Assembly: GCA_022393335.1 (NCBI GenBank)
Contig: JAJEKB010021016.1
Span: 1,174,638 to 1,238,637, forward strand
DNA from: Macrotrachela quadricornifera
Lineage: Eukaryota > Rotifera > Eurotatoria > Philodinida > Philodinidae
Direction: 5' to 3'
Length of the DNA: 64,000 nt
Of this stretch, positions 1-13,885 are shown in pieces. The translations under genes were made by a program, and so were the position numbers. Below the pieces are notes generated by a model. That model saw nothing but the letters and a program-made list of their open reading frames with translations, had not been told where the DNA came from and made no database searches. Within the stretch, counting starts at the first letter, position 1; every line of letters starts with the position of its first letter.

Positions 1-1190
1 ATTTATAATCGAAATTTGAACATTTTTAACTTTTTGACTTGAAAAATGTTAACTAATTCGGTGTCTTCTTCAGTCGTTTCATATAGAAATTGATAGTTTG
101 TTACGATTAATATATGATATCATCACGGTTCAATATTTTATTCGTTCACTTTCACTTAATCAATAAGAGATAAAATCGACACATGATAAAAAAACAGATC
201 TTATCTTCTATTTTATTATTATGATATTAGTTGAAGTATGATCCAATACTATAGAAGAATAAAGCATTCTCTTTTCTATGAGACTATATAGAGAGAAAGT
301 TTCTGAAAGCTTAGTATACAATACTAAAGTGCCATTGCCACTATTTTTGGTATGCCCTAAGTATGTTATTGTCTAATCAAAACTATTTGAATATACTTTT
401 TATTGTTATTATTTAAAATTTATATAAATCTTGATTGATATCACAAATGTTAATCCATCGATATTTTCTCATAAACCCGTTATATCCATGAATAAAAAAA
501 TCTTTTTGAATCATATGAAGTTTTTTAAAGATTACTATATAGACTTAACTATAATCAAAATTCTCATAATTGCAAAAATTTTTTAACAATATACTTCAAT
601 GAACATTTATTTAAAAATATAGAGCGATAGATAGACATTGATTGTGATCAAGTTTCTTTGAATACTTTTATTTTTTCTAAAGTAATTAAATAAAATCGGA
701 AGAAGAAAAAGAAAAAAGTAAAGTATTATTTGTCCGTTAGTTTATTCATTCGATTAGAGTCTGTTTATTTTTCAACTTTCTTCCTTCTCCAGTCAAATCT
801 GTTTTTATGTATAATTTCCGAGAAAACAATATTAATTTTTCTCGATCCTATAGAACATTTGATTTCTATTACACATAGTTGCAAAATAAATGATAGAATT
901 AATACGTAAGAATACAATGTCATGTTATTTCAACTTATTTCTAAGAAAATTTTTTCATAGAAATTGATTGATACAATTGAATAAAAGGATTTTTTCTTTT
1001 CGGAGAATATCTTATGTTTACCCATCTTCCGATCATTTTAAAGTTTACATTCAAAAAAAAAATAGAATAAAGTTTATTTTCAATTATTGACATCATAAAT
1101 ACAAGTTGAAAAAAATTTCTAGTAAATATATTTATTGTGTTATTTCTTTTCTTATTTTGGTATTTTTTTTTGTCAGTATATTACAAATTG
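1..1190. other. AT-rich upstream region, no gene seen
   Basis: No open frame with family-like content was seen on either strand. The stretch is AT-rich with many short homopolymers. It lies immediately upstream of the start of the polycystin-like gene, so the promoter should be within it, but I recognise no clear core-promoter motif. Confidence 0.5.
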
Positions 1191-4100
1191 ATGAAAATGA
1201 AAAGAAAAATAGATCCAATGTGTAATCCAATTTGGTGGTTCATTATTTTGTTAATGGTCAACCAAACAATAGGTAAAAATACTTCAGAAGCTTTTCATCT
1301 TAATTGAGTTGTAAAACGTAATTTGTTCTTCAATTTAAGACCTTTCAAAGGCTTCTAGCATATAAAATAGTAGAGAAATATTTGAAATATAAACAGTATA
1401 GCAAACAAAGCGATATTAGTTTGTCAGATGTTATCAACTATGACGAATCAATTTAAAAAGTATATGTGCATCTTCCTTCCTCAATAATAGAACAAACCTT
1501 TTGTCCATGATAGAAATCTATTCTATATAACAAGATTATTTTTGAAAATTTTAACACTTGAAAATGATATGTGCAATGGTCTTCTAGTATTGTGAGGATT
1601 ACTTGTGTAGTGTCTATATTCCATAGATCAGCCGTTTCTCCAGTAGAAAAGCAACAGATAATCGAAATATGATAGTGTTTTCGAAAGTAGACACTAAGGA
1701 CTATCCAACTACGCTAAAATCTCAAAATCGAATATTTGACAAAGAATTGCGATTTTTGAGGAATAGAGGCTCTTAACTTAGAAGATAATAACTTGATCGA
1801 AAAGGATTCAAATATGTCTTGTACTACTTATTGTATATTGTGATACATCAAAGTATTTATTTGACATCTGTTTGAAATATTATCAATGATAAAATATTGA
1901 ACTTTTTTTGTATTTCAATGCAAATGATGCTTTTATGAGATATTAATGAATATCATTCAATGAAAAACATGCAAGTAGTGTCTTCAAAACTATTTTTTTC
2001 ATTTTCAATGTTGGTTTCGATTGAATAATTTTCATTGCCCGAAGTTATAGTTCCAAAGAAACTCGATATAAGATAAAACTCCGTATTGATCTTAATTTGA
2101 AAGTCGTAGATCTAATTTCGTTTCTAAAAACAAACATTTTTTTTCTATAATTTGTAAGATTCTTCGAATGCATACAAAATCGATGTTACTTCATGAATTA
2201 ATTTATATGTATTGAAATACAAGTTCAATAGAAGTTGGACTGTTAGTTTTAGTAGTAGCCACGGTGTAATGTTTTGCGAAATTCATATGAAGCTTTTAGT
2301 CTCCATCTCAATCAGACTAGGTCCGCGACTAAATTGAAGATTTCTTGTCGAAAATCATGCATAAAAATATAAGCTACTGATTAATGAATTATGAATTGTA
2401 CTCTACATGTTTTTTAGGTGTTTCCTATAACACACCAAAATTTTCACCATGTGCATTATGGAATTCCAATGCCACAACCTCTGCAGACTACAGTATAGTC
2501 GGTTCGGAACCATATAACATCTTTATCAATACGAATAACACAGTTTATCTGAGCGCTCGAACTCGAAATCGAATCATAATGTGGTATGAAGGGGAATCCA
2601 TTCCAGCAAGAAATCTTACTAATGAAATGTATGCACGTGGTCTTTTTGTCACAATGAATGGTGATGTTTATGTTGAAAATGGTGGTAACAATTCTCGAGT
2701 TGACAAATGGTCGTCAAATGCAACAAGTAGTGTACCTGTCATATATGGTACTAGTGGATGCTATAGTTTGTTTGTTGATATAAATAACACTCTTTATTGT
2801 TCCTACGACAGTGAACATAAAGTTGTTAAAATATCACTTAATGTGAGTTCAAATACAACAATAGTCGTTGCTGGTAATGGCACTGCCGGATCATTGTCAC
2901 ATATGCTTTATGCACCCGCTGGAATCTTTGTCGATATTAATTTTAATTTGTACGTGGCAGACACTGGAAATCATAGAATTCAATTCTTTCAGCATGGACA
3001 ATTAAATGGGACAACTATAGCAGGAAGTTCGGCGCCAGGAACTATTACACTCAATCGTCCAGCTGCAGTTACACTAGATGGTAACGGTTATTTATTCATC
3101 ACTGACTTCAATAATCACCGTGTCGTTGGTTCAAGTCCAAATGGTTTTCGATGTATAGTTGGGTGTTATGATGGAAATGGTAGTCTACCGAATCAATTAA
3201 CGAATCCACGTAGTATGGCTTTTGATAGTTATGGTAACATATTTGTCGTTGATACGGGCAATAAACGAGTTCAAAAGTTTTTTTTGGTATCAAATTCTTG
3301 TGGTAAGTCGAATCATATCCAGTTTTGAATGATATATGAACAAACGTTTCTTGATATTATATTTTTCTTTTCCTTAATTCTAACTTCACATACTGTTATA
3401 AGTGTGTAAATTTTAGGTGTCAAATTAATAAAAATTTATTTAGGTGCTATGAGTGAAATCATCATATCTCGACCAAAACACATGCTTAAGGCTAAAAATT
3501 TGGCTGTATACTAAAAAAAACCTCTACAAAATGGAATAACTGTTATTTAAATCAAAAATTTTCGACTGAACTCGATTGAACGTACTTCCTGTGCTGTGTG
3601 ATTCGTAGAAGTTCGTTTTTAAGAAATGTATATGCACTTGTTAAATAATTTTTCTACGCTTTTGAACATGTTAAGACGTTCAGATAGAAGTTTTTTCTAA
3701 ACGAAAAAGTTAAATTCAAGAATTTTGAAAAATGATCTATAGATTCGAATTCTTTGTCTCTGTAAATTTATCAAATTTTATCTGTTTTCCTTCTACCTAT
3801 CATTATAAATAGCTGAGGCAATTTAAATGCTTTTAAATAGACAATATCAATTAGATTTATTGATTCTTCTATGCAATATTTGAACTGAACTTATTGTATA
3901 GTTAGTCTCTATAAAACAAAAAAGTTATTCATGTATTTCCAATTTTAATGTAACATCTAGGATATACAATTGACAGAGCTATTAAAAAAGTACGAATTAA
4001 AATCAATCTTAGACAAAACTACAATGGTATTAAGTTGAAATAAAATGTGAATTACAGTTTTTTATATTTTAAACCTGTAATTTTTGGATTTTTCAGCTAG

Positions 4101-7100
4101 CTTATAATGAGAAATCGAGCGAAAACAAATATGTTCATTTTTAGTGATCTATTAAAAATTCACAAATATCTATAAAAATTTGTTTTACAATTTTGATGTA
4201 ATTAGATAGACTTTATGAAACATAATTTAATAGAAGTATTGAAAGGTATCGAAATTAAACTTTGGATCCATACTCCCTCCCTGTAAACATAATAGGCAGA
4301 CTCAATAAACTTCGATCCCAAAATTAGCTAACTATAATTAATACCGTTAATTAATATTTTTCATAGAAAAACGGACATATTTAACTAACATATTCAAAAA
4401 ATCCTGTATTTTTAAAACTAATCAATTAATGAATGCATAAACTTGCAATAGGATTGATAAAAATTTTCTCAAACAGGGCTCTATTCTCGAGAAGAAAATG
4501 TTACAATATATATACATCTTTTTTCCAATCTAATTCTATGTTAGAATAAATTGTTGTATTATGTAGATATTACAACAACATCATTTGATCTAACCATAAC
4601 TGATATTCCAAAAGAAACTATCAGTATCATGCAATCAACTATGAATGTTGTACAGAAAACTACAAGTATGATGGAAACATTCGAAGATATTCAAACAACT
4701 ATAAGCATCAATGGTTCTACTACGAATGTTACACAACCAATTGTTGATCAAACTACAATAAGATTTATTGAAGGTTTTGTCGATTAATAGATTTTTGTAA
4801 TTAATATTAATTTCGAAGTTTTGTAGAACAATCTTCAATAAGAACGAATATAATACCAATTTCAACACCAGCAGCTATAGTAATGATGTCAAACTTAACA
4901 TCAACAACACCTATTATCAATCAAAGTAATAATTTCATAATATTGAATATAATATCAATATATATATATTTGTTTTAGATTGTTTTTCACCTATAATTAC
5001 ATTAATTCCAAGTACATCATCGTTATTATTTCCAATACAATTTCAACGAAATCAAGATTTTTTTATTAGTTCATATATTCAAGTTAATTGTAATGATTCA
5101 CTTTCAATAAATACACAATGGTCAATCTACAATTGTATTTCTACTAATTGTTCATTTTTAATTGAAATTGATCAAACAATTTCAACTATATTCAGTGAAC
5201 TTTATATTCCATCAAGAATTTTACCTTATGGAATTTATGAATTAAAATTAACTGTTACAATGATTCATTCGTCACATATAACTTCATCATCCAGTGCTTA
5301 TATTAAAATAACTTCATCAGGTATTGCAGTAAATCTTGTTCAATTTGGAACATCAATGATAACACGTGGATATAAACAAAATTTAACAATTGATCCAGGT
5401 ACATATTCTGTTGATCTTGATGGATATACATTCAATGCAAGTGTAAGTCATTGATTAAATACTAAGAATATATTATTTCTTGCTATTTTTTTAGGATTGG
5501 ATATATGAATACTATTGTCGAATATATGGTCTTTATGATTTTCCACATATAAATGGTTCATTATTACCAATTGATGATATAAAAATGGATCCATTAAATC
5601 CATCATGTATATCAAATCAATCAAGTAGAAAAATTCTACTTTCTGTTTTCTTTTTTTTTATTATCAGTTTCTCTTTTTTCTCTCAATAAAGATAATGGAA
5701 TTTCATTACAATATAATGGAATATCTACTTCACTAAAATCATCAATAACAATTCTTGCTAATTCATTTTTATCAAATCGAACATATCAATTTAAGGTAAC
5801 TATGAGAAATCGTCAAAATTCTTCACTTCAATCAATTGGTTATTTACTTGTTCGAATTGAAGATACTTATTCAAAATTGATTATTGTAGCGTAAGATCTT
5901 TTTTTAATTATTCATTTATTTCTCCAATAAATATCAATAATATTTTTCTATATAGTTGTGTTATATCAACAATGTGTATTCCAAATGTTGAATTTCAATA
6001 TGTTAATCCAACAACACAAGTTGCTTTATTTTCAATTTGTCCGGAAAATTGTTCATCATTAATAAATATTAAATGGAATATTTATCAAGGTTTAAATGGA
6101 TCTTTATCAACTGTTCAATGGACATTATTTAATCAAATTATTCAATATGAAAATATTTGGTTTTTTGGTAAAAATCATTCGTTTTTTTTTCCATGTGATA
6201 TAAACCGGGGGTTAACCGATGCTGGTACCCTAATGAATGTACTCATCAAGAGAGTACGACTTGCAAGCATGAGTAAACAAAGTAGTTTCACTGTGCAACT
6301 GTAACATAGCAGAAAAGTAGACTCTTCTAGAGTTTGCAAACCCAGGCCTTAAATGGTCTAAATGTTAGTAAATATAAAAAAGGAAAGATCGGAGTACTCA
6401 ACTAGGGTATACTGTTGTGAGACCAAAGAAATGTAATACTCATATACTCGAAGCCTTATCGTGAGTACGACCGATGAGTACATTCACTAGGGTATGTGTA
6501 ACTAGCCAATACCCGTTTGCCAGTATTTTTTGAATGTTTGCATAGCAAAGTTTAACAGATATTGAGAAATAAATTTTAAAAAATTAGTAAAATCAATAAG
6601 AACAACTTTAAAGAAAATAAATTTAAGAACAACAAATATTAAAAGAATGAATCTGAAAGGGTATACAATTAAAAAAATTAAATATAAAAATAAAATGAAT
6701 GCTTACTTGACCTTTATCGTCGTTAAAATGTATTCGTGTCTTTTTGCAAGTAAAAAAGCAAAATAAATAATACAGCACATGGGCACATGTACATATATAT
6801 GAGCAATTTCACGAAAAATGGGACAAATTCGTTTTCTCGGAAATTCGAAACTACACTTCGAAAGTTCGGTCTAGTTACCAACTATTGTCTTCAGTTTATA
6901 AAAATGTATGCTATTTTTTTGTTTCCGTGGTTGAAAAAAACCAGAAAACCAGTTTTAGTAGAGTTGTTTCACATTACACAATTTTGCCTCCCTTTTTCTT
7001 AAAAAACTGTGTTAAAACCCTTCCTCGTTAATCTCGTTTCCTAGAAATCTTCATAAAACATAAAATAATTTTTTAATATGATTTACTTGGAAGATCAATA

Positions 7101-10100
7101 TGCCTATAGTATAAAAAATCGGTTCTGGGGAAGTTCGCTATCCAGAGATATAAGCATTTTAATTCTGTGAAGTCACGTCCCTAACAAATGAAATTGTCTA
7201 TATATATCTTTTTTTTTCGTTCTGTACAGTCATTCTCTTTTTGTTATATATAGTTTATCGGAATACTATCGGTTAACTCCCGGTTTACTGCTAAAAGTGA
7301 TCTGGTATTCGTGACATGGGTTATTTTATATTAATTATTTTAGGTACAAATACAAGTAATTTTACAGCAACAAAACAATTATTTATTGATAATCCTCATA
7401 TTATTTATTGGCGATTTGAAGTTGTTTATTCATTTCAATTCGAAACGAGTACAAGTGCATTAAATTTTGTTATAAATCAATCCCCACAAAATGGATCTTG
7501 TACAATTAATCCATTAAATGGTACAATAAATACATTATTTACTATTTCATGTATAAATTGGTTTGATCAAGATGGAATTAAAGATTATTCATTATATAGT
7601 ATGATAAATGATTATTTATTTTCTTCATAATTCAATGAATAAAATTCTTATATTTGCAGGTTATACAAACGATCGTTCAAAAGAATTAATGATTAGTTTT
7701 AGTTCAATATTTGAATTTAAAGTTCGATTACCATCTGGAGATAATAATACATCAATACTTAATTTATTTATTCATATTCGTGATACACTTGATTGTATAA
7801 CAGAATTAAATATAAGTTCAGTTATTGTTATTCCAGATTTATCGAATATAAATGATTTAATGAATAATTTTGAAAATTCATCAAATATATTAACAAATAA
7901 TTCAATTATTCGATTACTTTCAAGTAGAAATCAAAATATTGTTGGACAAATTCTTACATCAATTTCACAAGAATTTAATAAAATAAATAATGAATCTTTA
8001 GAAAATGCTATTTCGAGTAAAATTACTCAAAATTTTAATTACATTTTTTTTTCTAATTCTTTTTTTTCTAGATGGAATTTCTCTTTCAACTATTTCAATT
8101 TCATCACTCGGAAATCAAAATTCACAAACAGTAAACTTTTTTTAATAAGAATTCTTTTTTGAATTTCTTTTTAAAGATTTCTACATCATTTAATCAATCA
8201 TCATTAATTGAATATAATACACAATTAAATTCTTATGCAAATCTTCGTGATTATTTAATAACATTTACTACAGATCTTTTAATAACTACATCAAATAGTA
8301 TTAAATTACAAGCATCATCATTAGCACAATTAACTCAATCAACAAATCAATTAACAAGATCAGCTGCAGTAAGATTTATTTTATAAAAAAATATTTTATT
8401 TAATTTTTCTGTAATAATAGATAATTGCATCTGAAAAATGTTATCAATTAGCTCAAGTTTTAAATTCAATATCAATAAAAATTCCATATGAAGATGTACA
8501 AAATGCAGCTAATCAAATAGCTCAATGTACTTCAAATGTTTTAATAGTAGTTTATTTTTCTTTTGAAATATTATTTTCTATAATATATTTAAAGGCAATA
8601 AATGGTCCATTACAAGAGCGAACAAATATTCTTGATTTAGATTTCTTTCGTGCTAATAAATTTCCAGATGATTATGATACTGATTTAGAATCTGAATGGT
8701 CAAATTTAAGTAAAATTCTTTATTCTTTTTCTATTTTTATTTAATTAAATATTTTGAAAGATTTATTTGCTAATGGAGATGATTTTTCATATGAAACAAT
8801 TGAAAAAGGTCGAAATATTTATTATCAAAAACAAACAGCAAAACAAATAAATGAACAAGTAAATAAAACAATATCATTATTAACATCTGCATTAAATATT
8901 CATTTAAATATTGGACAAAATATCATAATGAATACATCATCAATATTTATGTCATTAGAAATAATTTCAATTGAATCAATTTCAAATAAAATTATTCAAC
9001 AAATTGGAAATGCACAAATTTTTCTTCCTAAAAATTTGAATTTAAGTATTAATAATAATCAAACAATTTTAATTCGAGTTTGTTTTCCTATATTTTCAAA
9101 ATTTAACAAAAAATTTTTTTTTAGTCAATAATGGAACCACTTGCACAAGCAGATAAATCTCAATTAAATACGAATACAAATCTTTCAAGATCAATATCGT
9201 TTTCATTATTTGATCAAAATGAAAATGAAATTTCTATTCAGACAAATCTTAATAATTCATATCGATTAATTATTCCACGTGATCCATATTTAAATCTTCC
9301 ATCAATGACATTACAAAATGTCACATCATTTAATTCAACAATTCATAATTTTTTATTTAATTTACATTATATAAATATAATTCAAACAAATTCTATTCAT
9401 ATTGAAATGAAACCTTTAAATCCAAATCTTGCTTATTTATTTATATATAAATTTGATAAAACACCGAAGTTAAATAGTTCAATGAATGATATTGATGGAT
9501 GGTCTATATTTTGTCCTTCAAGTTTGTTTTCTTTTTTTAAATATAGAAAATTTTAAAAAACAGTCTTTAGATTTAACAAATGAAAATATTTATAAATATT
9601 ATCTTAATAATCAAATGACAATAAATCATCAATCATTAATATTTGGTATTCGAGAATTAAATATAACAGAATTGAATGATTATTGTTTAAATCAATCGAT
9701 AAATGTTAATCCCCCAATAACAGATAAATCATTTAATTTTACATCAAATTATGAACTTAGAATTTATACATCAGCTTGTTATTATTTAGATTCAAATAAT
9801 AATTGGAAATCAGATGGATTAATAGTAAGTTATTCTTTCATATCATAATAAGAGAAAATAAATCGTTATTATTATTATCTAATAAAGGTTGGATCATTAA
9901 CAAATCTAAATGAAACAGAATGTTATTCAACACATTTAACAACATTTGCAAGTGGTTTTATTGTCTTACCACCACCAATAAATTGGAATTATGTTTTTGA
10001 AAATACTGATTTTAATAAAAATAAAACCATTTATCTAACTGTTATTTGTATTTCAGTTATTTATTTATTATTAATTATTTATTCACGTTATAAAGATAAA

Positions 10101-13100
10101 AAAGATATTGAAAAAGTAAATAACAAATATTTATATAATGAAGAATTAAAATTGAAATAAATTAATTTTTAGTTAGGTGTAATATCATTAGATGATAATT
10201 ATAAAGAAGATAAATATTGTTATGAAATAATTGTTTTTACTGGTCATAGAAAAGATGCCGGAACAAAATCAAAAGTTCAATTTTTAATTGTTGGGGAAAA
10301 TGATGAAACAAAAGTTCGAACATTTTCAAATTCAAAACGAAACATTTTTCAACGTGGTGAAATTGATGCTTTTATTATGACTGTTCCAAAGTTTATTTTT
10401 TATTTTTTTTTAATTAAATTATATATTTATATATATGTTTAGATCATTAGGACCATTAAATTATATTCGTATATGGCATGATAATAGTGGACATGGTTCA
10501 TCATCATCATGGTTTCTTAAATATATTATTATTTATGATTTACAAACATTAGAAAAATCATATTTTATTTGTCAAAAATGGTTATCTATGGAAAAAGATG
10601 ATGGATGTGTAAATAATTATTTGTTTCTTTTAATATTTAATTTTAAAGTTTAATATAGATTGAACGTGTTTTACCAATTGCAGGTGATTTACAAAGATAT
10701 GAATTTTCTTATTTACTTTCAAAACAAGCATATCATAATATATCTGAAGAACATTTATGGTTTTCAATATTTTCTCGTCCACCTTCGAATAAGTTTACAC
10801 GTGTTCAACGATGTACATCTTGTTTTGTATTATTATTTACTTCAATGCTTTTAAATATTCTTTATTATGATCAAATAGAAGAAGCAAAAACACAAAATAA
10901 TAATACTATTGGTCTATCATTAGGTCCACTTTATATAACTACACAACAGGTTTAGTTTGTCATTTTATTCTTTTAACTTTAATGATGATTGAATAATTTA
11001 GATTGTAATTGGTATTATTGTTGAATTATTAGTATTTGTTCCAAGTTTATTACTTGTTCAATTCTTTCGACATATTCAACCTTATCGTTCTAATAAACCA
11101 CAAATTTCACCATTACGACAAACACTCTATCAAATAAAACAACAACCAATACCGTAAGAATAATTTACTCACTTTTCGTTACTTTTTCTATATGAAATGT
11201 CTTGATAATATAGACTCTCTTCGTGTTTTAATTTTTAGCGAGAAAATGACTGTGTCTAATCAAAAGAAAAAATCGAAATTAATATTTCCTTGGTGGTGTA
11301 TTTTTCTTGCATATGGTTTATCATTATTATTAACCAGTGTATCAATATTTTTCATAATTGTTCGAGGAATTGAATTTGGTGATTTAAAAACTCAAAAATG
11401 GTTAACATCATTATTAAGTGGATTTTTTTCATCAATTCTTCTTATTCAACCAATTAAAGTAAAGTTATTTCAATATAAAATTTCTTTTCTGTATTTTATT
11501 TTTATTTAAGATCGTATCATTAGCAATATTTTTTGCTTGTTTTTTTCGAAAATCCGATAAAGATAATGAAGCAATTGAATATTTCGATGATGATACAAAT
11601 TTTGATTTAAATAATGATGAAGAATATTTACAATCAATTAAAGTTTGTTTAATTACAAAAAAATTTTAAATAAAAATTTCAAATTTTTAATAGATGAATT
11701 CACCATTTATCTATCGATCTCAAATACGAATAAATCGTTTGAGTGAATTTGAAATATCTTATATACGTAATCAACGTTTAAAAGAACTAAAAATGTGGTC
11801 ATTTATTCGTGAAATATTTACTTATTTATGTTTTCTTTCTCTTCTCTATATTGTTACTTATTCAAATCTTAATCCAAATGGTTTTTATCAAGTAAATCAT
11901 TTACGAAAATATATATTAAATTCAAGAGAAATTAATCAAGATTATACAAAAGTTTGTTTTTTATTTTTTATTTTTAAGTAAAATAAATATTTAAAATAAT
12001 AGATATCAACAATAAATGAATATTGGAATTGGTTAGAAAATAGTTTTGTTTCAAATATTCGTGCACAACAATGGTATAATGGTGATTTACCTAGAAATTT
12101 AAGTGGTTTTATTAATGATAAAACAAATCGATTAATTGGATGGATAATAATGAGACAATTACGTATTAAAACAGATTTATGTCAAACTTCACAAAATATA
12201 TTTTCAACATGTCAATATGATTATAGTTTTTTAAATGAAGAAAAACTTTCATATAAACCAGGATGGAAATTAAATAATCAAACATATAGTTCAACTATTC
12301 TTCAAGCATTTAAATATAGAGATGGTGATGAATCAGATACATATATTTATATTGGTGAACATGAAACATATAATTCAGGTGGTTATATATATGAATTTCG
12401 AGGAAGATTATCTGATCTTCAAAGTAATTTATCTCAACTTCATCAATTAGAATGGATAAATAGTCAAACACGAGCAATATTTATTGAATTTAGTTTATAT
12501 AATCCAAATGTTGAATTATTTACTTCGGTAATATTACTTGTAGAATTTTTATCAACTGGTAGTATTCATCCTCAATCTCGTTTCGAACCATTTTCTTTTC
12601 AAAGTAAATATTTTTTTATAATTAATTTGTATTAAAAATCTTTTTTTTTAGTATTTTCATCAATATCTCAATTAGTATGTAGTATTATTTATATGATATT
12701 TATTATTTATATAATGATAGAACAAATTAAAATATTTTTACAATTAAAAACAAAATATTTTTATCAATTTTGGTCATATATTGATATTGGTATAATTGTA
12801 TGTTCATGGACATGTTTTGGAATATATATTTGGAAATATAATGAATTAAATCGTATTGGAAATTTATTTAAAAAAACAAATGGATATGTTTATATTAATT
12901 TACAATTAACTGTTTATATAAATGATATATTTATATATTTAATTAGTTTTTGTTGTTTTTTTAGTACAATTAAAATAATTCGTTTTTGTCGATTTAATCG
13001 AAGAATTTTTTATTTTATTGAAACAATTCGACATGCTGGAAAAGATCTTCTTTCATTTTCTCTAATGTTTTCAATTGTACTTATATCATTTCTTTGTTTA

Positions 13101-13642
13101 TTTTATCTATTATTTATATCAAAACTTTCAACATGTTCAAGTTTATTATCAACAGCACAAATGTTATTTGAAATAACATTAATGAAATTCGATGCATATG
13201 AATTAATTGATGCATCGTCATTTCTTGGTCCATTCTGTTTCAGTTTATTTATATTATTGGTTGTATTTATTTGTTTAAGTATGTTTATAACAATAATTAA
13301 TGATAGTTTTCATTTTATTCGAAATAATATTAAACAACATCAAAATGAAGATGAAGAAATATTTAAATATATAATTTATAAATTTCAACGTTGGATAGGT
13401 ATTTTATTTTTATATATTTTTTTTGTTATTATTAAGAATTTTGTTTAGGTAAAAAAAGTGAATTAGATATATTAGAAGAACGAGATGAACAGATGAGAAA
13501 TAAATATTATGATCCAATTGAAAATTTTCCAGATAAAATTGATCAATTATTTGATGCACTCAATCGAGTATATACTTTTTTATATTCTTCATTATTTTAT
13601 AATTTTAAATTTTATTAGATTTATATGGATCAACAAATTTAG
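1191..13642 (+). CDS. NHL-repeat polycystin-1-like protein (REJ-GAIN/GPS-PLAT-PKD channel), 29 exons
   Basis: Reconstructed by joining GT-AG exons with matching phase; the joined frame is 7530 bases, about 2509 residues. Exons: 1191-1272, 2418-3302, 4567-4773, 4827-4925, 4979-5442, 5495-5624, 5668-5890, 5956-6167, 7344-7598, 7660-8016, 8072-8130, 8177-8368, 8421-8546, 8595-8709, 8761-9077, 9125-9521, 9571-9824, 9888-10115, 10173-10390, 10443-10608, 10659-10949, 11002-11153, 11239-11458, 11511-11642, 11694-11951, 12003-12603, 12652-13398, 13449-13567, 13619-13642. Domains in order: hydrophobic signal peptide (1-27); NHL repeats such as LYVADTGNHRIQFF and IFVVDTGNKRVQKF (to ~320); Thr/Ser linker (~323-425); REJ with the SVDLDGYTFNAS and WIYEYYCRIYG signatures (~425-1000); GAIN/GPS with a THLTTFASGF cleavage motif (~1474); first membrane helix (~1507); PLAT (~1535-1662); further helices, the polycystin loop and a PKD2-like channel with a C-terminal pore region. 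By family it should be an 11-helix sensory or calcium channel subunit. The NHL head joined to a polycystin is the odd part. The two long introns (1145 and 1264 bases) leave the junctions of exons 1-3 less certain than the rest. Confidence 0.85.
1273..2417 (+). other. long first intron of the NHL-polycystin gene
   Basis: Begins GTAAAA directly after the signal-peptide exon (phase 1) and ends TTTTTAG before the NHL exon, restoring a Gly codon. At 1145 bases it is about twenty times longer than most introns of the same gene. No coding content or mobile-element ends were seen inside. Confidence 0.6.
3303..4566 (+). other. long second intron, with possible alternative last exon 3444-3514
   Basis: Donor GTAAGT at 3303 and acceptor TATGTAG ending at 4566, phase 1 on both sides. 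Inside, an acceptor TATTTAG ends at 3443 and is followed by a short frame of compatible phase that stops at 3512-3514. If used, it would give a secreted NHL-only protein of about 346 residues without the polycystin part. No transcript evidence is available, and 23 unrecognisable codons can arise by chance. Confidence 0.4.
6203..7285. mobile_element. non-autonomous TIR DNA transposon inside polycystin intron 8
   Basis: The 18-base ends are 6203-6220 (AACCGGGGGTTAACCGAT) and the reverse complement of 7268-7285, with one mismatch. Both are flanked by TA (6201-6202 and 7286-7287), as expected of a Tc1/mariner-type TA duplication. The insert is 1083 bases and explains why this intron is over twenty times longer than its neighbours. 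No transposase frame is present. The TIR contains GGTTAACC, itself a palindrome. Superfamily is inferred only from the TA dinucleotide. Confidence 0.75.
6226..6494. repeat. internal inverted repeat (22-bp arms) within the intronic element
   Basis: 6226-6247 and the reverse complement of 6473-6494 match with one mismatch (core TGAATGTACTCATC). This is either a subterminal repeat of the host transposon or a smaller nested fold-back of about 270 bases. Confidence 0.65.
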
Positions 13643-13885
13643 TTAAAGATTTTTACATTATCGTATTAACTTGGCAAAATATATTAACATATCTGAACAA
13701 TACGATGAATTTCACTGAGATTTTTCAAAAAAAATATATTGTTTGCTTTTGTCTATAGTAATGCGTATTGAATATAAAATAGTTTAATGAAAATTCAAGT
13801 TTAAGTAAGAAAATATAACTAACACATCCAAAAACATTTATCAAAGAAAATACATGCGAGAAAATAGTATCTTCTAAATGATGAT

